A stretch of 24,052 nt of DNA from assembly GCA_015485715.1 (NCBI GenBank), contig WFTA01000064.1, forward strand, positions 1 to 24,052, in the 5' to 3' direction. The stretch comes from Patescibacteria group bacterium. Its GTDB lineage: Bacteria > Patescibacteriota > Patescibacteriia > WFTA01 > S139-112. The notes under the pieces are model-generated. The model was given only the letters and a program-made list of their open reading frames with translations. It made no database searches and was not told where the DNA came from. Position numbers and translations under genes: made by a program. Shown piece by piece: positions 6,912-15,945 of this stretch. The number at the start of each line of letters is the position of its first letter. Position 1 is the stretch's first letter.

Positions 6912-6917
6912 TATAAT
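6912..6917 (+). promoter_or_regulatory. -10 box placed for a leaderless start of the glycan operon
   Basis: TATAAT ends 6 nt before ATG 6924, the same geometry as at 3274-3286. The -35 (tgataa near 6889) is poor. The six intervening bases are aggaag, which could also act as a Shine-Dalgarno if transcription began further upstream. Confidence 0.4.
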
Positions 6918-6923
6918 AGGAAG

Positions 6924-7850
6924 ATGAATAAAGCAGGCGGGATAACATCAAAGGCACTTTCTTATGTATTTGTTGTTCTAATTTTATATTTTATTATTAA
7001 GGCCACTTCTTTTAATCTACAGGCAGTTAAAGATTTTGATTTTAGGATAAATATTTTTTATGTTATAGTTTCATCTTTGTTTTATTTTATAGGATTTGTA
7101 TTTTTGTCCCTGCCTCACATCTATATTTTAAATAAGATGGGATATAAAGTTTTGTTTAGAGATAATTTAAAATACTTAATCTATGGCCAGTTTGGAGGTT
7201 ATGTGCCGGGGAAAGTCTGGCTTTATGCTATAAGGTACAATTTTTTGAAAAAATATAATGTCAAGCTAAACCATTATTTATCTGTTTTTTTCATAGAGTC
7301 TTTTCTTTTGATAATCAGCGCGTTTTTTATATCTTATATTTTACTTGGCAGAGCGTATATTGATTTTGTACCACCTTATGTAATATATCTTATTTCCTTA
7401 TTGGTTTTTGTAGTTATCATACCTAAAGTGTTTTACAGGATTTTAAATATAGGTATGAGAATAATCAAAAAAGATAAAATAGAAATAGATATGCAGATGG
7501 GATTTGGTGATTTTTTTGCTGTGTTTGTGTTTTTCTGTGTGTACTGGATTTTTTTGGGTGCCAGTTTTTATTTTTTATTTTTAAATTTTTATACTAATTT
7601 AAATATTTTATATATAATAGGCGTGTTTGTTCTTTCTTATGTTGTGGGATTGGTGTCTGTTTTTGCACCCAAAGGCTTGGGAGTTAGGGAGGGTATAGTA
7701 TCTGTATTGCTTTCCAGAGTTATACCTTCTTATCAGGCAACAGCTTTGTCATTTATTGCCAGACTTTGGAGTACAGCAAATGAGCTGTTTTATAGTTTTT
7801 TGTTTTGGATTGGAGATATGTTAAAAGGGGGAAAATATGAAGATAAATAA
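6924..7850 (+). CDS. LPG_synthase_TM (UPF0104)-family membrane protein
   Basis: About 308 residues from ATG 6924 (an in-frame TTG at 6870 would add 18 polar residues not expected for the family). It has 8 or so hydrophobic segments and the two conserved motifs of the AglD2/MprF transmembrane family: YGQFGGYVPGKVWLYAIRY, the sugar- or lipid-side loop, and VFAPKGLGVREGIVSVLL near the C-terminus. The family includes the flippase part of lysyl-phosphatidylglycerol synthases, and many members sit beside glycosyltransferases, with a role in moving or handling polyprenyl-linked sugars inferred from context. It is the first gene of the operon and overlaps the next by 14 nt, so the two are translationally coupled. 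Confidence 0.82.
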   Translation: MNKAGGITSKALSYVFVVLILYFIIKATSFNLQAVKDFDFRINIFYVIVSSLFYFIGFVFLSLPHIYILNKMGYKVLFRDNLKYLIYGQFGGYVPGKVWLYAIRYNFLKKYNVKLNHYLSVFFIESFLLIISAFFISYILLGRAYIDFVPPYVIYLISLLVFVVIIPKVFYRILNIGMRIIKKDKIEIDMQMGFGDFFAVFVFFCVYWIFLGASFYFLFLNFYTNLNILYIIGVFVLSYVVGLVSVFAPKGLGVREGIVSVLLSRVIPSYQATALSFIARLWSTANELFYSFLFWIGDMLKGGKYEDK

Positions 7851-10278
7851 AGAAAAAATATATTATTTTGTTTTATGGCTGATTCCTGTTTTGGGAATTT
7901 TGTTTGTCTTTAGAGATGTGTTTTTAAAGCAGGGCATTATCTATGATGGTGACACTATCCTGAGCTTTTGGCAGTACTTAAATTATTTTGCCAATTATCA
8001 GGGTTTTGTCAGTTACCATATTTTGGGCGGCTTTCCGCTCTATATATCTGTTACAGGTGTATGGTTTTATCCTGTCAACAAAGTCCTGCTTTTGATATGG
8101 GATTCTTTTGATGTTTACAGGTATTTGATTGTTATTAACTTTTTTCTTGCTTATCTTTTTTCATATTTGTTTTTTAGAAAAATCAGGCTGACGCGGTTTG
8201 CGGCCATAGTGGGCAGTACACTTTTTTTGTTTTCAGGACATAATATTATATGGGGATCCACTCTTGCCAATACTAATTATTATTTTTTACTTCCTTTTGT
8301 CTTATGGCTGATAGAGACAGGGATGCAAAAATTCACACAGTCCTATAGGCACAGGTATCTGTATGTATTTACAGTGTTTTCAGGGGTTGTTGCAGGTATG
8401 GGCTGGTTGTCAGGGCATATCCAGCTGGTAGCCTATATAAATATTTTGGCAGTTGTTTATTTGCTGTTTAGGATTGTATGGGAATATAGGAATAAATTTG
8501 GCAGTATTTGGAATTGGAAGAATGTAAATTTAAAAAAGATGCTGGCTGTATCTTTTGGGCTTGTGGTTGTATTTGGAGTTGTATCTTTCATAGTCGGCCT
8601 TCCCCAGATAAAGCCTATTTTGGAGTTTAGAGAATATACAGCAAGATCAGGCGGGGTAAGTCTTTCTGATTTTTGGATCTCAGCTTATACTCCGTTTGCT
8701 TTGATATATTATCTTCTTCCTAATCTGGACTTGCCTTTTATAGATATTGGCCTTTCAAATTTTTATGTTGGAATTTTGGGGATTTTGGTTCTGGTATGGA
8801 GTGTTTTTAACTATGGGAAAATAAAAGACAATGTATATTTTAAGTTTTTCTTTTGGATATGGGTTTTTTGCTGGCTGGTGGCATTTAAATATTCACCTTT
8901 GGGTGTTATATTTCACTATCTTCCTTTCCTTAATGTATTTAGAGAAATACCAAGAATTATGTTTGTGGGCGGATTTGCCCAGTCTGCAGTTATAGCTTAC
9001 ACATTCCAATATTTGGTAGAAAGAGATGAGGTTGTGATGGGTAAAATTGCAAAAACCGCAGAGTGGCTGCTTAAGGTCTTTGCTGTTTTAGCTGTTGTTG
9101 TAACTGCTGTGTATATGTTTTTCAAGGATGCAATACTAAAAATTTTGCAAGATATTTTTATAAATAAAATTTACATATCAGGGAGATTTAATTTTTCAGT
9201 AGAGCACTATTTAAATATTATAGAAGATTATGTTGAGAAAATGCTTAGGTATTTTTCTTTATATTCAAACGATATTTTAGCTTTGATTTTATTTGGATTT
9301 TTGTCCATATGGTTTTTAAAATCTTTGCCAAAGTTTAATCAAAAGAGGAAGTATTTGTTTGCTGTGTTTTTAATTACAGCAAATTTTGTTTTTGTGTTTT
9401 GGAACAGGTATGAAGTAATTGGCAAAGATGTGTTTTACAGAGTTCCTGAATCTGTGAAATATCTGCAAAGTAGAAATGACAACAGATTCAGGGTGTTTTC
9501 GCTTTTTCCGGGAATTACTTCATACAACAAACTGAATATTGGCTGCAATAAAGCTACTGCTTATGATTTTGCTGAATTTCACAAAAGTATGTTGACACCA
9601 AATATTAATATAATGTATGACCTGCAGACAATAGACGGATATGATAACTATATGACAAAAAGGGTGTCGCAAATGATAGCGTATATAGGTGCGGAGCAGG
9701 CGCCTTATGGAGATAGGCTGGCATATATGGACAAAGACTTCTCAGAAAGGATAGCTGAATTTTTAAACAGAATTAACATTGTCAAATCCTTGAATGTTAA
9801 ATATATTATTTCCTCATATCATCTTGAAGATAAAAATCTTGAAAAAGTGTTTCAGGATTCGGTCACTTCCTGTAATGTTGATATATATATCTACAAACTT
9901 CAGGGAGCTTGGCCAAGATATTTTTTGACCAACAATGTAGAGGTGCAAGAAAAAGTAGATTTTGATTATGTAGTTAAGAAAATACAAAGCAAAGATACAC
10001 CCTATGTGATTGTGGAAGGCAGACTACCAGACAGCTTTAAGGCAGACAGCCAAGGAAGTTATAAAGAAGTTGTTCCCATATCTGAGAGTGATGAGATTAA
10101 ATTCAATCTGTCTTTGGAGAGAGACAGTTTTATGTTTGTGGGAGTGAGTAATATTCCGGGATGGAAAGCTTATATAGACGGAAAGGAGACTGAAATTTTT
10201 TATGCCAATTATATGTTTATGGGAGTGCTTGTACCCAAAGGAGAACATGATATAATGTTTAAGTATAGTAAATTATAG
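7837..10278 (+). CDS. YfhO-family multi-spanning membrane protein
   Basis: 813 residues. A long multi-spanning region (about residues 1-520, with early loop YDGDTILSFWQYLNYF and HILGGFPLYISVTGVWFYP) is followed by a soluble C-terminal ~290-residue part. That ends in the hallmark YfhO beta-domain NIPGWKAYIDGKETEIF then VPKGEHDIMFKYS. YfhO proteins are GT-C-like; in Firmicutes they add sugars to lipoteichoic acid or to lipid carriers outside the membrane. The acidic YDGDT and the large periplasmic loops suit such a role, but acceptor and sugar are unknown. The start has a strong Shine-Dalgarno (aaagggggaa) 3 nt upstream and overlaps the preceding gene. Confidence 0.85.
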   Translation: MKINKEKIYYFVLWLIPVLGILFVFRDVFLKQGIIYDGDTILSFWQYLNYFANYQGFVSYHILGGFPLYISVTGVWFYPVNKVLLLIWDSFDVYRYLIVINFFLAYLFSYLFFRKIRLTRFAAIVGSTLFLFSGHNIIWGSTLANTNYYFLLPFVLWLIETGMQKFTQSYRHRYLYVFTVFSGVVAGMGWLSGHIQLVAYINILAVVYLLFRIVWEYRNKFGSIWNWKNVNLKKMLAVSFGLVVVFGVVSFIVGLPQIKPILEFREYTARSGGVSLSDFWISAYTPFALIYYLLPNLDLPFIDIGLSNFYVGILGILVLVWSVFNYGKIKDNVYFKFFFWIWVFCWLVAFKYSPLGVIFHYLPFLNVFREIPRIMFVGGFAQSAVIAYTFQYLVERDEVVMGKIAKTAEWLLKVFAVLAVVVTAVYMFFKDAILKILQDIFINKIYISGRFNFSVEHYLNIIEDYVEKMLRYFSLYSNDILALILFGFLSIWFLKSLPKFNQKRKYLFAVFLITANFVFVFWNRYEVIGKDVFYRVPESVKYLQSRNDNRFRVFSLFPGITSYNKLNIGCNKATAYDFAEFHKSMLTPNINIMYDLQTIDGYDNYMTKRVSQMIAYIGAEQAPYGDRLAYMDKDFSERIAEFLNRINIVKSLNVKYIISSYHLEDKNLEKVFQDSVTSCNVDIYIYKLQGAWPRYFLTNNVEVQEKVDFDYVVKKIQSKDTPYVIVEGRLPDSFKADSQGSYKEVVPISESDEIKFNLSLERDSFMFVGVSNIPGWKAYIDGKETEIFYANYMFMGVLVPKGEHDIMFKYSKL

Positions 10279-10281
10279 GAT

Positions 10282-11163
10282 ATGGTAGATAAATTATCTA
10301 TTGTGATTCCAGTTTATAACGAGCAGGATGCTGTGGGTTTTTTTCTGGATGAGCTTTATAGTTTTTTAAAAAGCCAGAATTTTGAATGGGAAATAGTGAT
10401 AGTCAATGATGCATCTTCAGATGACAGCCTTAAGGTGATAGAGGAATTCGTATCTCAGAAAAACTTGGGAGACAGTGTCAAGATTGTTAATCAGCCCTTT
10501 AACAGGGGTTATGGAGCATCTATCAAGAGGGGAATTGTGGAAGCTGGATATGACTGGGTTTTAACCATAGATGCAGACGGACAGCATATACCGTCTGATA
10601 TAGGAAAGCTTGTCAGCGCTGCTTCAGAAAATGTTCAGATGGTTATAGGTACCAGAGATGCAGGACATAGGCAGAAGACAAGCAGGAAAATAGGCAAGGC
10701 AGTGCTGGGCCTGGTTGCCAGATACCTGACAGGTCATAGACTTCCTGATCTGACATCAGGACTCAGGCTTTTCCAAAAAAAATATTTTGTGAGATATTTT
10801 AATATTTTACCAAGAGGTTTTTCGCTGTCTACCACATCTGCTATTGCTTTTTTAAATGATGGACTTAATGTAGTATTTGCTCCCATTGATATTAGAGAGA
10901 GAAAATCAGGCAAAAGTAAGGTCAAGGCATACGATGGCCTCCGGGTGATAATGCTTATTATGAGGCTGGTGATGATTTTTGCCCCGCTTAGGGTATTTTT
11001 GCCTATGAGTTTTGTTTTGTTTTTGATCGGACTGGCATCTTTAGTGGTGGATATAATTAATTTTAATATTTCTGATACAACAGTTTTGATGTTTGTGTCA
11101 TCATTGATTATATTTTTCTTTGGACTTATTGCTGATCAGATAGCAGCATTAAGAAGACAGTAA
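10282..11163 (+). CDS. GT2 glycosyltransferase, dolichyl-phosphate-mannose-synthase-like
   Basis: 293 residues. LSIVIPVYNEQDAV opens the GT-A fold; VNDASSDDS (41-49) binds the nucleotide; FNRGYGASIKRGI (73-85) and the metal-binding DADGQH (97-102) follow, then the acceptor-side DLTSGLRLF and FSLSTT. Two hydrophobic C-terminal helices (about 232-285) anchor it. Enzymes of this type move one sugar from a nucleotide onto polyprenyl phosphate at the inner face of the membrane, giving donors for GT-C enzymes such as its two neighbours. The start lies 3 nt after the YfhO stop, with tagga overlapping that stop as ribosome-binding site. Confidence 0.9.
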   Translation: MVDKLSIVIPVYNEQDAVGFFLDELYSFLKSQNFEWEIVIVNDASSDDSLKVIEEFVSQKNLGDSVKIVNQPFNRGYGASIKRGIVEAGYDWVLTIDADGQHIPSDIGKLVSAASENVQMVIGTRDAGHRQKTSRKIGKAVLGLVARYLTGHRLPDLTSGLRLFQKKYFVRYFNILPRGFSLSTTSAIAFLNDGLNVVFAPIDIRERKSGKSKVKAYDGLRVIMLIMRLVMIFAPLRVFLPMSFVLFLIGLASLVVDIINFNISDTTVLMFVSSLIIFFFGLIADQIAALRRQ

Positions 11164-11164
11164 T

Positions 11165-13180
11165 ATGATGTTGTATAATAAGGCAAAGAAAACTCTTTTG
11201 TTTCTATATCTTTTTATAGTAATATCTTTGTTTTTATCCTTGCTTGGATGGCTTAATAGCTGGTATGTGATTTTGATACTGGCTGCAGCATTTATTTTTT
11301 TAAACAAAAATGAATTCAGGGAGAAAAAGAAAATAGACAAAAATTTTCTCATCATTCTATTTGTTGTTGTATTTTTCCTATTTGGCTGGATGGCACTTAG
11401 AGGTTTTTATACTGGTGATGCGTATTCCTACTGGCTTCCTTGGGCAAGAGATTTATATACCACAGGGAGACTTTCAGACTTTTTACAGGTTCCTATTTCT
11501 TATCTTTCAGCAGGTCCCGCATGGCCTTTGTTTTTAGCTGTGATTTTTGGATTTTTATCTCCTTCTGCCTTAGCTGTATCTTGGTTGCCTGTATTGTTAT
11601 TTGCTGTATCTGTATCTTTTATCTATCTCTGGATGAGAGAGAAAGGGATGAAAAACATCTACCTGCTGTTTGCTTTTGTATTTGTATTTTTTAACTCACA
11701 GACTGCCTTCTGGTCATGGAATATGCTGGTGGAAAGCCTGTTGTTTTTGGCTTTCTTGATGTTTTTTTACTTCTGGGAAAAAAGCTTTGATAGCTTTAAT
11801 GGAAAAAATATACTGCTTTTATCTATGGCTTTTGTTCTGGCTGTTTTTGTAAAATTTTCCTCTTTCCTGCTTTTGCCTTTATATGCTGCTGTTTGGATTA
11901 AAAACTGGCGAAGGATAAGAGTAAATTATGTGTTGATATCCCTGCTTGTATTTATACCTCTTGCTGTATATCTTTTCAGAAATTATACAGTATATGGAAA
12001 TCCTGTCTTTCCATTACTTTCAGGATTATTTAGCGGGGGCATGGCTCAAGTTTACTCTCTGGCTAATCCATTTGACTATTGGAAGGAGTATTACCCTACT
12101 ATTTGGAGCAGATTTGTATATATGATAAAGAATTTTGTATTTGTTTACCCTTTTATATTTTTCACTTTGATTGGCTTTTGGAAGTCTAAGTATAGGTGGT
12201 ATTATCTGTTGCAGCTTGGTATAGCTTTTTTAGCAGGTGTTTTGGTTATTTTTTCAGCTTCGTCTGGTATGAGGTATCTCTGGCCATATCTTGGCTGGTT
12301 GGCTGTATATGCTGTTTGGGGATTGAAATATGCAGTTGAACAAAGAAATAAAGTGCTTCAATTTTTGGGTTTATTTGTGATTGTTGTTTCAGCTTTATAT
12401 ATCCCTGCAGTTAGATCTTTGAGCGGGTTTGTATCAAATATTGAAGAAAAATTTTCTTTCTTGTTTGTTTTGGCAAATTTTTTGCAGAGCAATATCTATA
12501 TTGCCTTTCTGCTCAGCTTGCTGATAGCTGTTTTGGCTGTGAGAGATAAAAGGCTTTTTGTGTTATCTGCTCTTTTGTTCGCCGGCCTTTCACTCTTTCA
12601 TTTGCGCTGGATATATAATAAGAGTTTTTTGATTGTGTGGGGATTTGTACTGCTGTTTATTTTTTTGGTTTTGGTATTTTCTATTCTCAGTAAGTATTTG
12701 TTAAAAATTAAAGATAGATATATCTATCTTTTGGGAATATTGTCTTTGCTGGGATTGTTTATAGTAAGCAGTTATGGATTGGCGGCTGTACATTATGTAA
12801 AAAACAGATATCTATCTTGGCCGCACAGGCAGGTTTTTGAAAAAGAAAATATTGTGGGAGATTATTTGCAAAAAGTAAATCCTGACAATCTGCCTGTTAT
12901 ATCTTTAACAGGATTTGAGTATTATATTTGGTATAGAAATATACCAACAGCAGAGTTCAACTCTTTTTACTTTGTAATGGAGACAGGAAAGAGGGTAGAT
13001 AAAGATACAACCTCTCAAGAGTTGTATGATATTTTAAAAAATTCTCCTTTTAGATTTATAGTTAAAACCTCATCTTCTTTTAACTCTCAGCTGTTTTATG
13101 ATTTAGAGAAGAAATTGTCAGATGAGTATTTTGATAAAATATGTCTGGAAGAAAATGTGTGCATTTGGAAAATAAAGTAG
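11165..13180 (+). CDS. GT-C-like integral membrane glycosyltransferase
   Basis: 671 residues with about 12-14 hydrophobic helices across residues 1-560 and a soluble C-terminal tail. The first extracytoplasmic loop has FYTGDAYSYWLPWARDLY, in which the acidic GD at 84-85 and the spaced Tyr/Trp/Ala match the loop-1 acidic motif of polyprenyl-phosphate-dependent GT39/PMT-like enzymes. A second loop has SAGPAWPLFLA, also like that family. It probably uses the lipid-linked sugar made by the preceding GT2 gene on the outer face of the membrane. The gene starts one base after the previous stop (TAATATG). The acceptor, protein or glycan, cannot be told. Confidence 0.75.
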   Translation: MMLYNKAKKTLLFLYLFIVISLFLSLLGWLNSWYVILILAAAFIFLNKNEFREKKKIDKNFLIILFVVVFFLFGWMALRGFYTGDAYSYWLPWARDLYTTGRLSDFLQVPISYLSAGPAWPLFLAVIFGFLSPSALAVSWLPVLLFAVSVSFIYLWMREKGMKNIYLLFAFVFVFFNSQTAFWSWNMLVESLLFLAFLMFFYFWEKSFDSFNGKNILLLSMAFVLAVFVKFSSFLLLPLYAAVWIKNWRRIRVNYVLISLLVFIPLAVYLFRNYTVYGNPVFPLLSGLFSGGMAQVYSLANPFDYWKEYYPTIWSRFVYMIKNFVFVYPFIFFTLIGFWKSKYRWYYLLQLGIAFLAGVLVIFSASSGMRYLWPYLGWLAVYAVWGLKYAVEQRNKVLQFLGLFVIVVSALYIPAVRSLSGFVSNIEEKFSFLFVLANFLQSNIYIAFLLSLLIAVLAVRDKRLFVLSALLFAGLSLFHLRWIYNKSFLIVWGFVLLFIFLVLVFSILSKYLLKIKDRYIYLLGILSLLGLFIVSSYGLAAVHYVKNRYLSWPHRQVFEKENIVGDYLQKVNPDNLPVISLTGFEYYIWYRNIPTAEFNSFYFVMETGKRVDKDTTSQELYDILKNSPFRFIVKTSSSFNSQLFYDLEKKLSDEYFDKICLEENVCIWKIK

Positions 13181-13215
13181 AATCTGATAAGATAAAGTTA
13201 AATTTATTTATTATT

Positions 13216-13833
13216 ATGGTTTCTAAATGGGAAAAGTTTTTTAGGGAAAAGATGATCAAAATTTTTACTGAGAAAGATCAGGTAATAGATATTGGAGGAA
13301 GTCTGCGGGTTTTGGAAGGTAGGGGCAACAGATATGACAAGTCCAGACAGTGGCTAAAGCCTTATATAGACAGGGTTGATTATAAGATACTGGATCCTGT
13401 GCCTGATTACAATCCTGATTTGGTAGAGGATATACACAATCTTTCTTTTAAGGACAATACTATAGACGCTTATATATGTATAGCTGTTCTAGAGCATGTA
13501 GAAAATCCAATTAAGGCAGTACAGGAGATGTACAGGACTTTGAAGAAAGGCGGATATTGTTTTGTCTATGTTCCTTTTCTATACTATTATCATGCAGAGG
13601 TTGGGTATTACAAAGATTACTGGAGATTTACCAGAGATACTATAGATAACATATTTAAGGATTTCTCACAGGTTGAGGTTTGCAATGTCAGAGGAGCTGT
13701 GGAGACTTGGTTTAAATTATCGCCACTTGGAAAATATAATTTTGTTTCACACATAGGCAGGTTTTTGGATAAAGTACTGCGCAAAGAGTCAAGCAGACAA
13801 ACATCAGGATACCATATATTTGCAATTAAATAA
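13216..13833 (+). CDS. Class I SAM methyltransferase, paralog A
   Basis: 205 residues from ATG 13216 (MVSKWEKFFREKM). A GTG-type upstream extension to 13141 would overlap the previous gene and adds an unlikely N-terminus, so I reject it. Motif I, VIDIGGSLRVLEGRG, is loose for the family (GxGxG not kept). Later motifs are clear: an acidic post-I region (YKILDPVP), a D-rich strand (NTIDAYICIAVLEHVENP), then RTLKKGGYCFVYVPF and the H..E...DYWRFT block shared with the two paralogs at 14618 and 15292. It probably methylates a sugar or polyprenyl-linked intermediate of the operon's glycan; this is inferred from context. Confidence 0.8.
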   Translation: MVSKWEKFFREKMIKIFTEKDQVIDIGGSLRVLEGRGNRYDKSRQWLKPYIDRVDYKILDPVPDYNPDLVEDIHNLSFKDNTIDAYICIAVLEHVENPIKAVQEMYRTLKKGGYCFVYVPFLYYYHAEVGYYKDYWRFTRDTIDNIFKDFSQVEVCNVRGAVETWFKLSPLGKYNFVSHIGRFLDKVLRKESSRQTSGYHIFAIK

Positions 13834-13839
13834 CACACT

Positions 13840-14616
13840 ATGGCATCTACAGATAGGTTTGGATATGAATGGGATAAGTATGATTTTATTCTGCCTCATT
13901 ATGAGGAACAGTTTTTAAAATGGGTTTATCCTTTGCAAAAAGAGGATTTTAAGGGAAAAAAAGTTTTGGATGCAGGATGTGGAATGGGAAGGAACAGCCT
14001 ATGGCCGCTTAAATATGGAGCAGAGAAAGTGGTTGCTTTTGATGCTGATGAAAGGTCTGTAAAAGCAGCTCGCAGAAATCTGTCAGATTTTGAAAATGCA
14101 AAAGTTGATTTTGGCGACATCTATACATATAATCCGAATGAGGAATTTGATATTGTGTTTTCTATCGGAGTTATACATCATTTAAAAGATCCTAAGAAAG
14201 CTCTACAAAATTTGGCAAAGTATGTAAAACCCGGAGGAAAACTGCTTATATGGGTATATGGATATGAAGGCAATGAGTGGATTGTAAGATATATAAATCC
14301 GCTGAGAAAATATATATTTAGCAAATTGCCTGTAAATTTTGTTCATATTTTGGCTTATATATTTTCTTTTCCTTTATATTTATATGTAAAGATTTTTCCT
14401 CAAAAAAGGCCATATTTAAAACAGTTGAAAGGATTTACTTTCAAACATATCCACTCTATAGTTTTTGACCAGTTGATTCCTGAGATTGCCAATTATTGGA
14501 CCAAGGAGCAGGCTTTGTCTCTGTTTGAGGGGCTGAAAAGCATAAAAAGTGTAAAAATTTACCCTGTTAACAATCTCAGCTGGACAGTGATTGGTGAAAA
14601 AATTGAAAGTAATTAA
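13840..14616 (+). CDS. Class I SAM methyltransferase, divergent type
   Basis: 258 residues, starting 6 nt after the previous stop. Motif I VLDAGCGMGRNS (about 43-54) and VVAFDADERSVKAA (acidic post-I) are canonical. FDIVFSIGVIHHLKDPKKAL and VKPGGKLLIWVYGYEGNEW follow. It carries a hydrophobic stretch near 168-186 (VHILAYIFSFPLYLYVKIF), absent from the other methyltransferases here, which may seat it at the membrane. The N-terminal FGYEWDKYD resembles methyltransferases found in surface-glycan clusters. Substrate unknown. Confidence 0.82.
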   Translation: MASTDRFGYEWDKYDFILPHYEEQFLKWVYPLQKEDFKGKKVLDAGCGMGRNSLWPLKYGAEKVVAFDADERSVKAARRNLSDFENAKVDFGDIYTYNPNEEFDIVFSIGVIHHLKDPKKALQNLAKYVKPGGKLLIWVYGYEGNEWIVRYINPLRKYIFSKLPVNFVHILAYIFSFPLYLYVKIFPQKRPYLKQLKGFTFKHIHSIVFDQLIPEIANYWTKEQALSLFEGLKSIKSVKIYPVNNLSWTVIGEKIESN

Positions 14617-14617
14617 T

Positions 14618-15289
14618 ATGAAGTCATTACATATACTGCATAAATGTTTTATTAAATTTTCTAAAAGATACTCAAGAAAAAATTTATATAGATTTTTAGA
14701 GGATGCTATAGATAAATATTGCTGTGATGGATTAAATATTATCAATATAGGCGCAGGCGGGGAGATAAGGAAAATACTTAAGAAGCATAATGTGAATTTT
14801 ATAGAGATAGATATTGATCCCAAGCGTAATCCTGATATTGTAGCCAGTGTGGAAGATTTGTCTATGGTAGGAGATGAAAGTGTAGATATTTATTTTTTAA
14901 TGGAAGTTCTGGAGCATGTAGAAAACCCTTTTAAAGCAATAGAAGAGATAAGAAGAACTTTGAAAAAAGGAGGTTTGGTGATTGCATCTACTCCTTTTGT
15001 ATTTCCTATTCATGATGAGCCGTATGATTTTTATAGATACACTAAATATGGCATCCAGAAGCTGTTTAAGGATTTTGAACTCATAGTTCTTAAAGAGAGA
15101 AATTCATATATAGAGTCTGTGTTTGTTGTTTTAGTAAGGCTGATAAATATAGGAAGCAAAAGACAGAAGATTGTGGGTATTCTTTTATTTCCTGTATATG
15201 TTTTACTTTTGCCCTTGTTTAAATTATTATCTTTTATAGTAGATAACTATCAATCAACAACAGGGTATTTTTATATTTTTAGAAAATAA
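14618..15289 (+). CDS. Class I SAM methyltransferase, paralog B
   Basis: 223 residues from ATG 14618, one base after the previous stop; a GTG at 14591 would overlap the previous gene. SAM site IINIGAGGEIRK, acidic FIEIDIDPKRNPDIV, then DIYFLMEVLEHVENPFKAIEE, RRTLKKGGLVIASTPF and HDEPYDFYRYT. The last three blocks match the genes at 13216 and 15292. A hydrophobic C-terminal segment (GILLFPVYVLLLPLFKLLS) may dip into the membrane. Confidence 0.8.
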   Translation: MKSLHILHKCFIKFSKRYSRKNLYRFLEDAIDKYCCDGLNIINIGAGGEIRKILKKHNVNFIEIDIDPKRNPDIVASVEDLSMVGDESVDIYFLMEVLEHVENPFKAIEEIRRTLKKGGLVIASTPFVFPIHDEPYDFYRYTKYGIQKLFKDFELIVLKERNSYIESVFVVLVRLINIGSKRQKIVGILLFPVYVLLLPLFKLLSFIVDNYQSTTGYFYIFRK

Positions 15290-15291
15290 TT

Positions 15292-15945
15292 ATGCTGAAA
15301 AGAATAAAAAACAAAATTCACCTTTATGCAGACAGAAATACTTGGTGGACTAACAGGAATTTTATTATCAGGAGCTTGAAATACTTAAAAGGTGATGTAA
15401 TAGATATAGGATGTGATACAGGAAAATACAAAGGTATAATATTGTCTGCGCCTGATGTAAAGTCGTATACTGGTCTTGATTTTTATAGAACATCAGTTTG
15501 TGATATTGTGGCAGATTTGAACAAACCACTGCCTATAGAAGATGAAAAATATGACAGCGCAATATGTATATCAGTAATAGAGCATCTTAAAGAGCCCCAG
15601 CTTGCTTTAAATGAGATGGCGAGAATACTGAAAAAAGGCGGATATCTTATCCTGGCTACACCATGGATATTTCCTTATCATGAGGAACCTGAGGATTATT
15701 TTAGATACAGCAGACAGGCTTTGGAGCATATGTTTGAAAAAGCTGGTTTTGAAGTTGTCTATTATATATCTGGTGGAGGCAGAATGAGGATTATCACAAC
15801 CATATTTGCCAGATGGTCAAAAATTTACAATAAATTTAACTTTTTGATAGAATATTTTCTGTCCCTTTTTGATACTCTTGAAAAAAATGAAAAAAATCCT
15901 TCTTTGAATACCATCTCTCATCATTTTATAGTTAGAAAAATATGA
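15292..15945 (+). CDS. Class I SAM methyltransferase, paralog C
   Basis: 217 residues, starting 2 nt after the previous stop. VIDIGCDTGKYKGIIL is motif I; LPIEDEKYDSAICISVIEHL, ARILKKGGYLILATPW and HEEPEDYFRYSRQALEHMF follow, matching the paralogs at 13216 and 14618. Its last four bases overlap the start of the GT4 gene (ATGA), indicating tight coupling. It probably methylates a glycan intermediate; no more can be said. Confidence 0.82.
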   Translation: MLKRIKNKIHLYADRNTWWTNRNFIIRSLKYLKGDVIDIGCDTGKYKGIILSAPDVKSYTGLDFYRTSVCDIVADLNKPLPIEDEKYDSAICISVIEHLKEPQLALNEMARILKKGGYLILATPWIFPYHEEPEDYFRYSRQALEHMFEKAGFEVVYYISGGGRMRIITTIFARWSKIYNKFNFLIEYFLSLFDTLEKNEKNPSLNTISHHFIVRKI

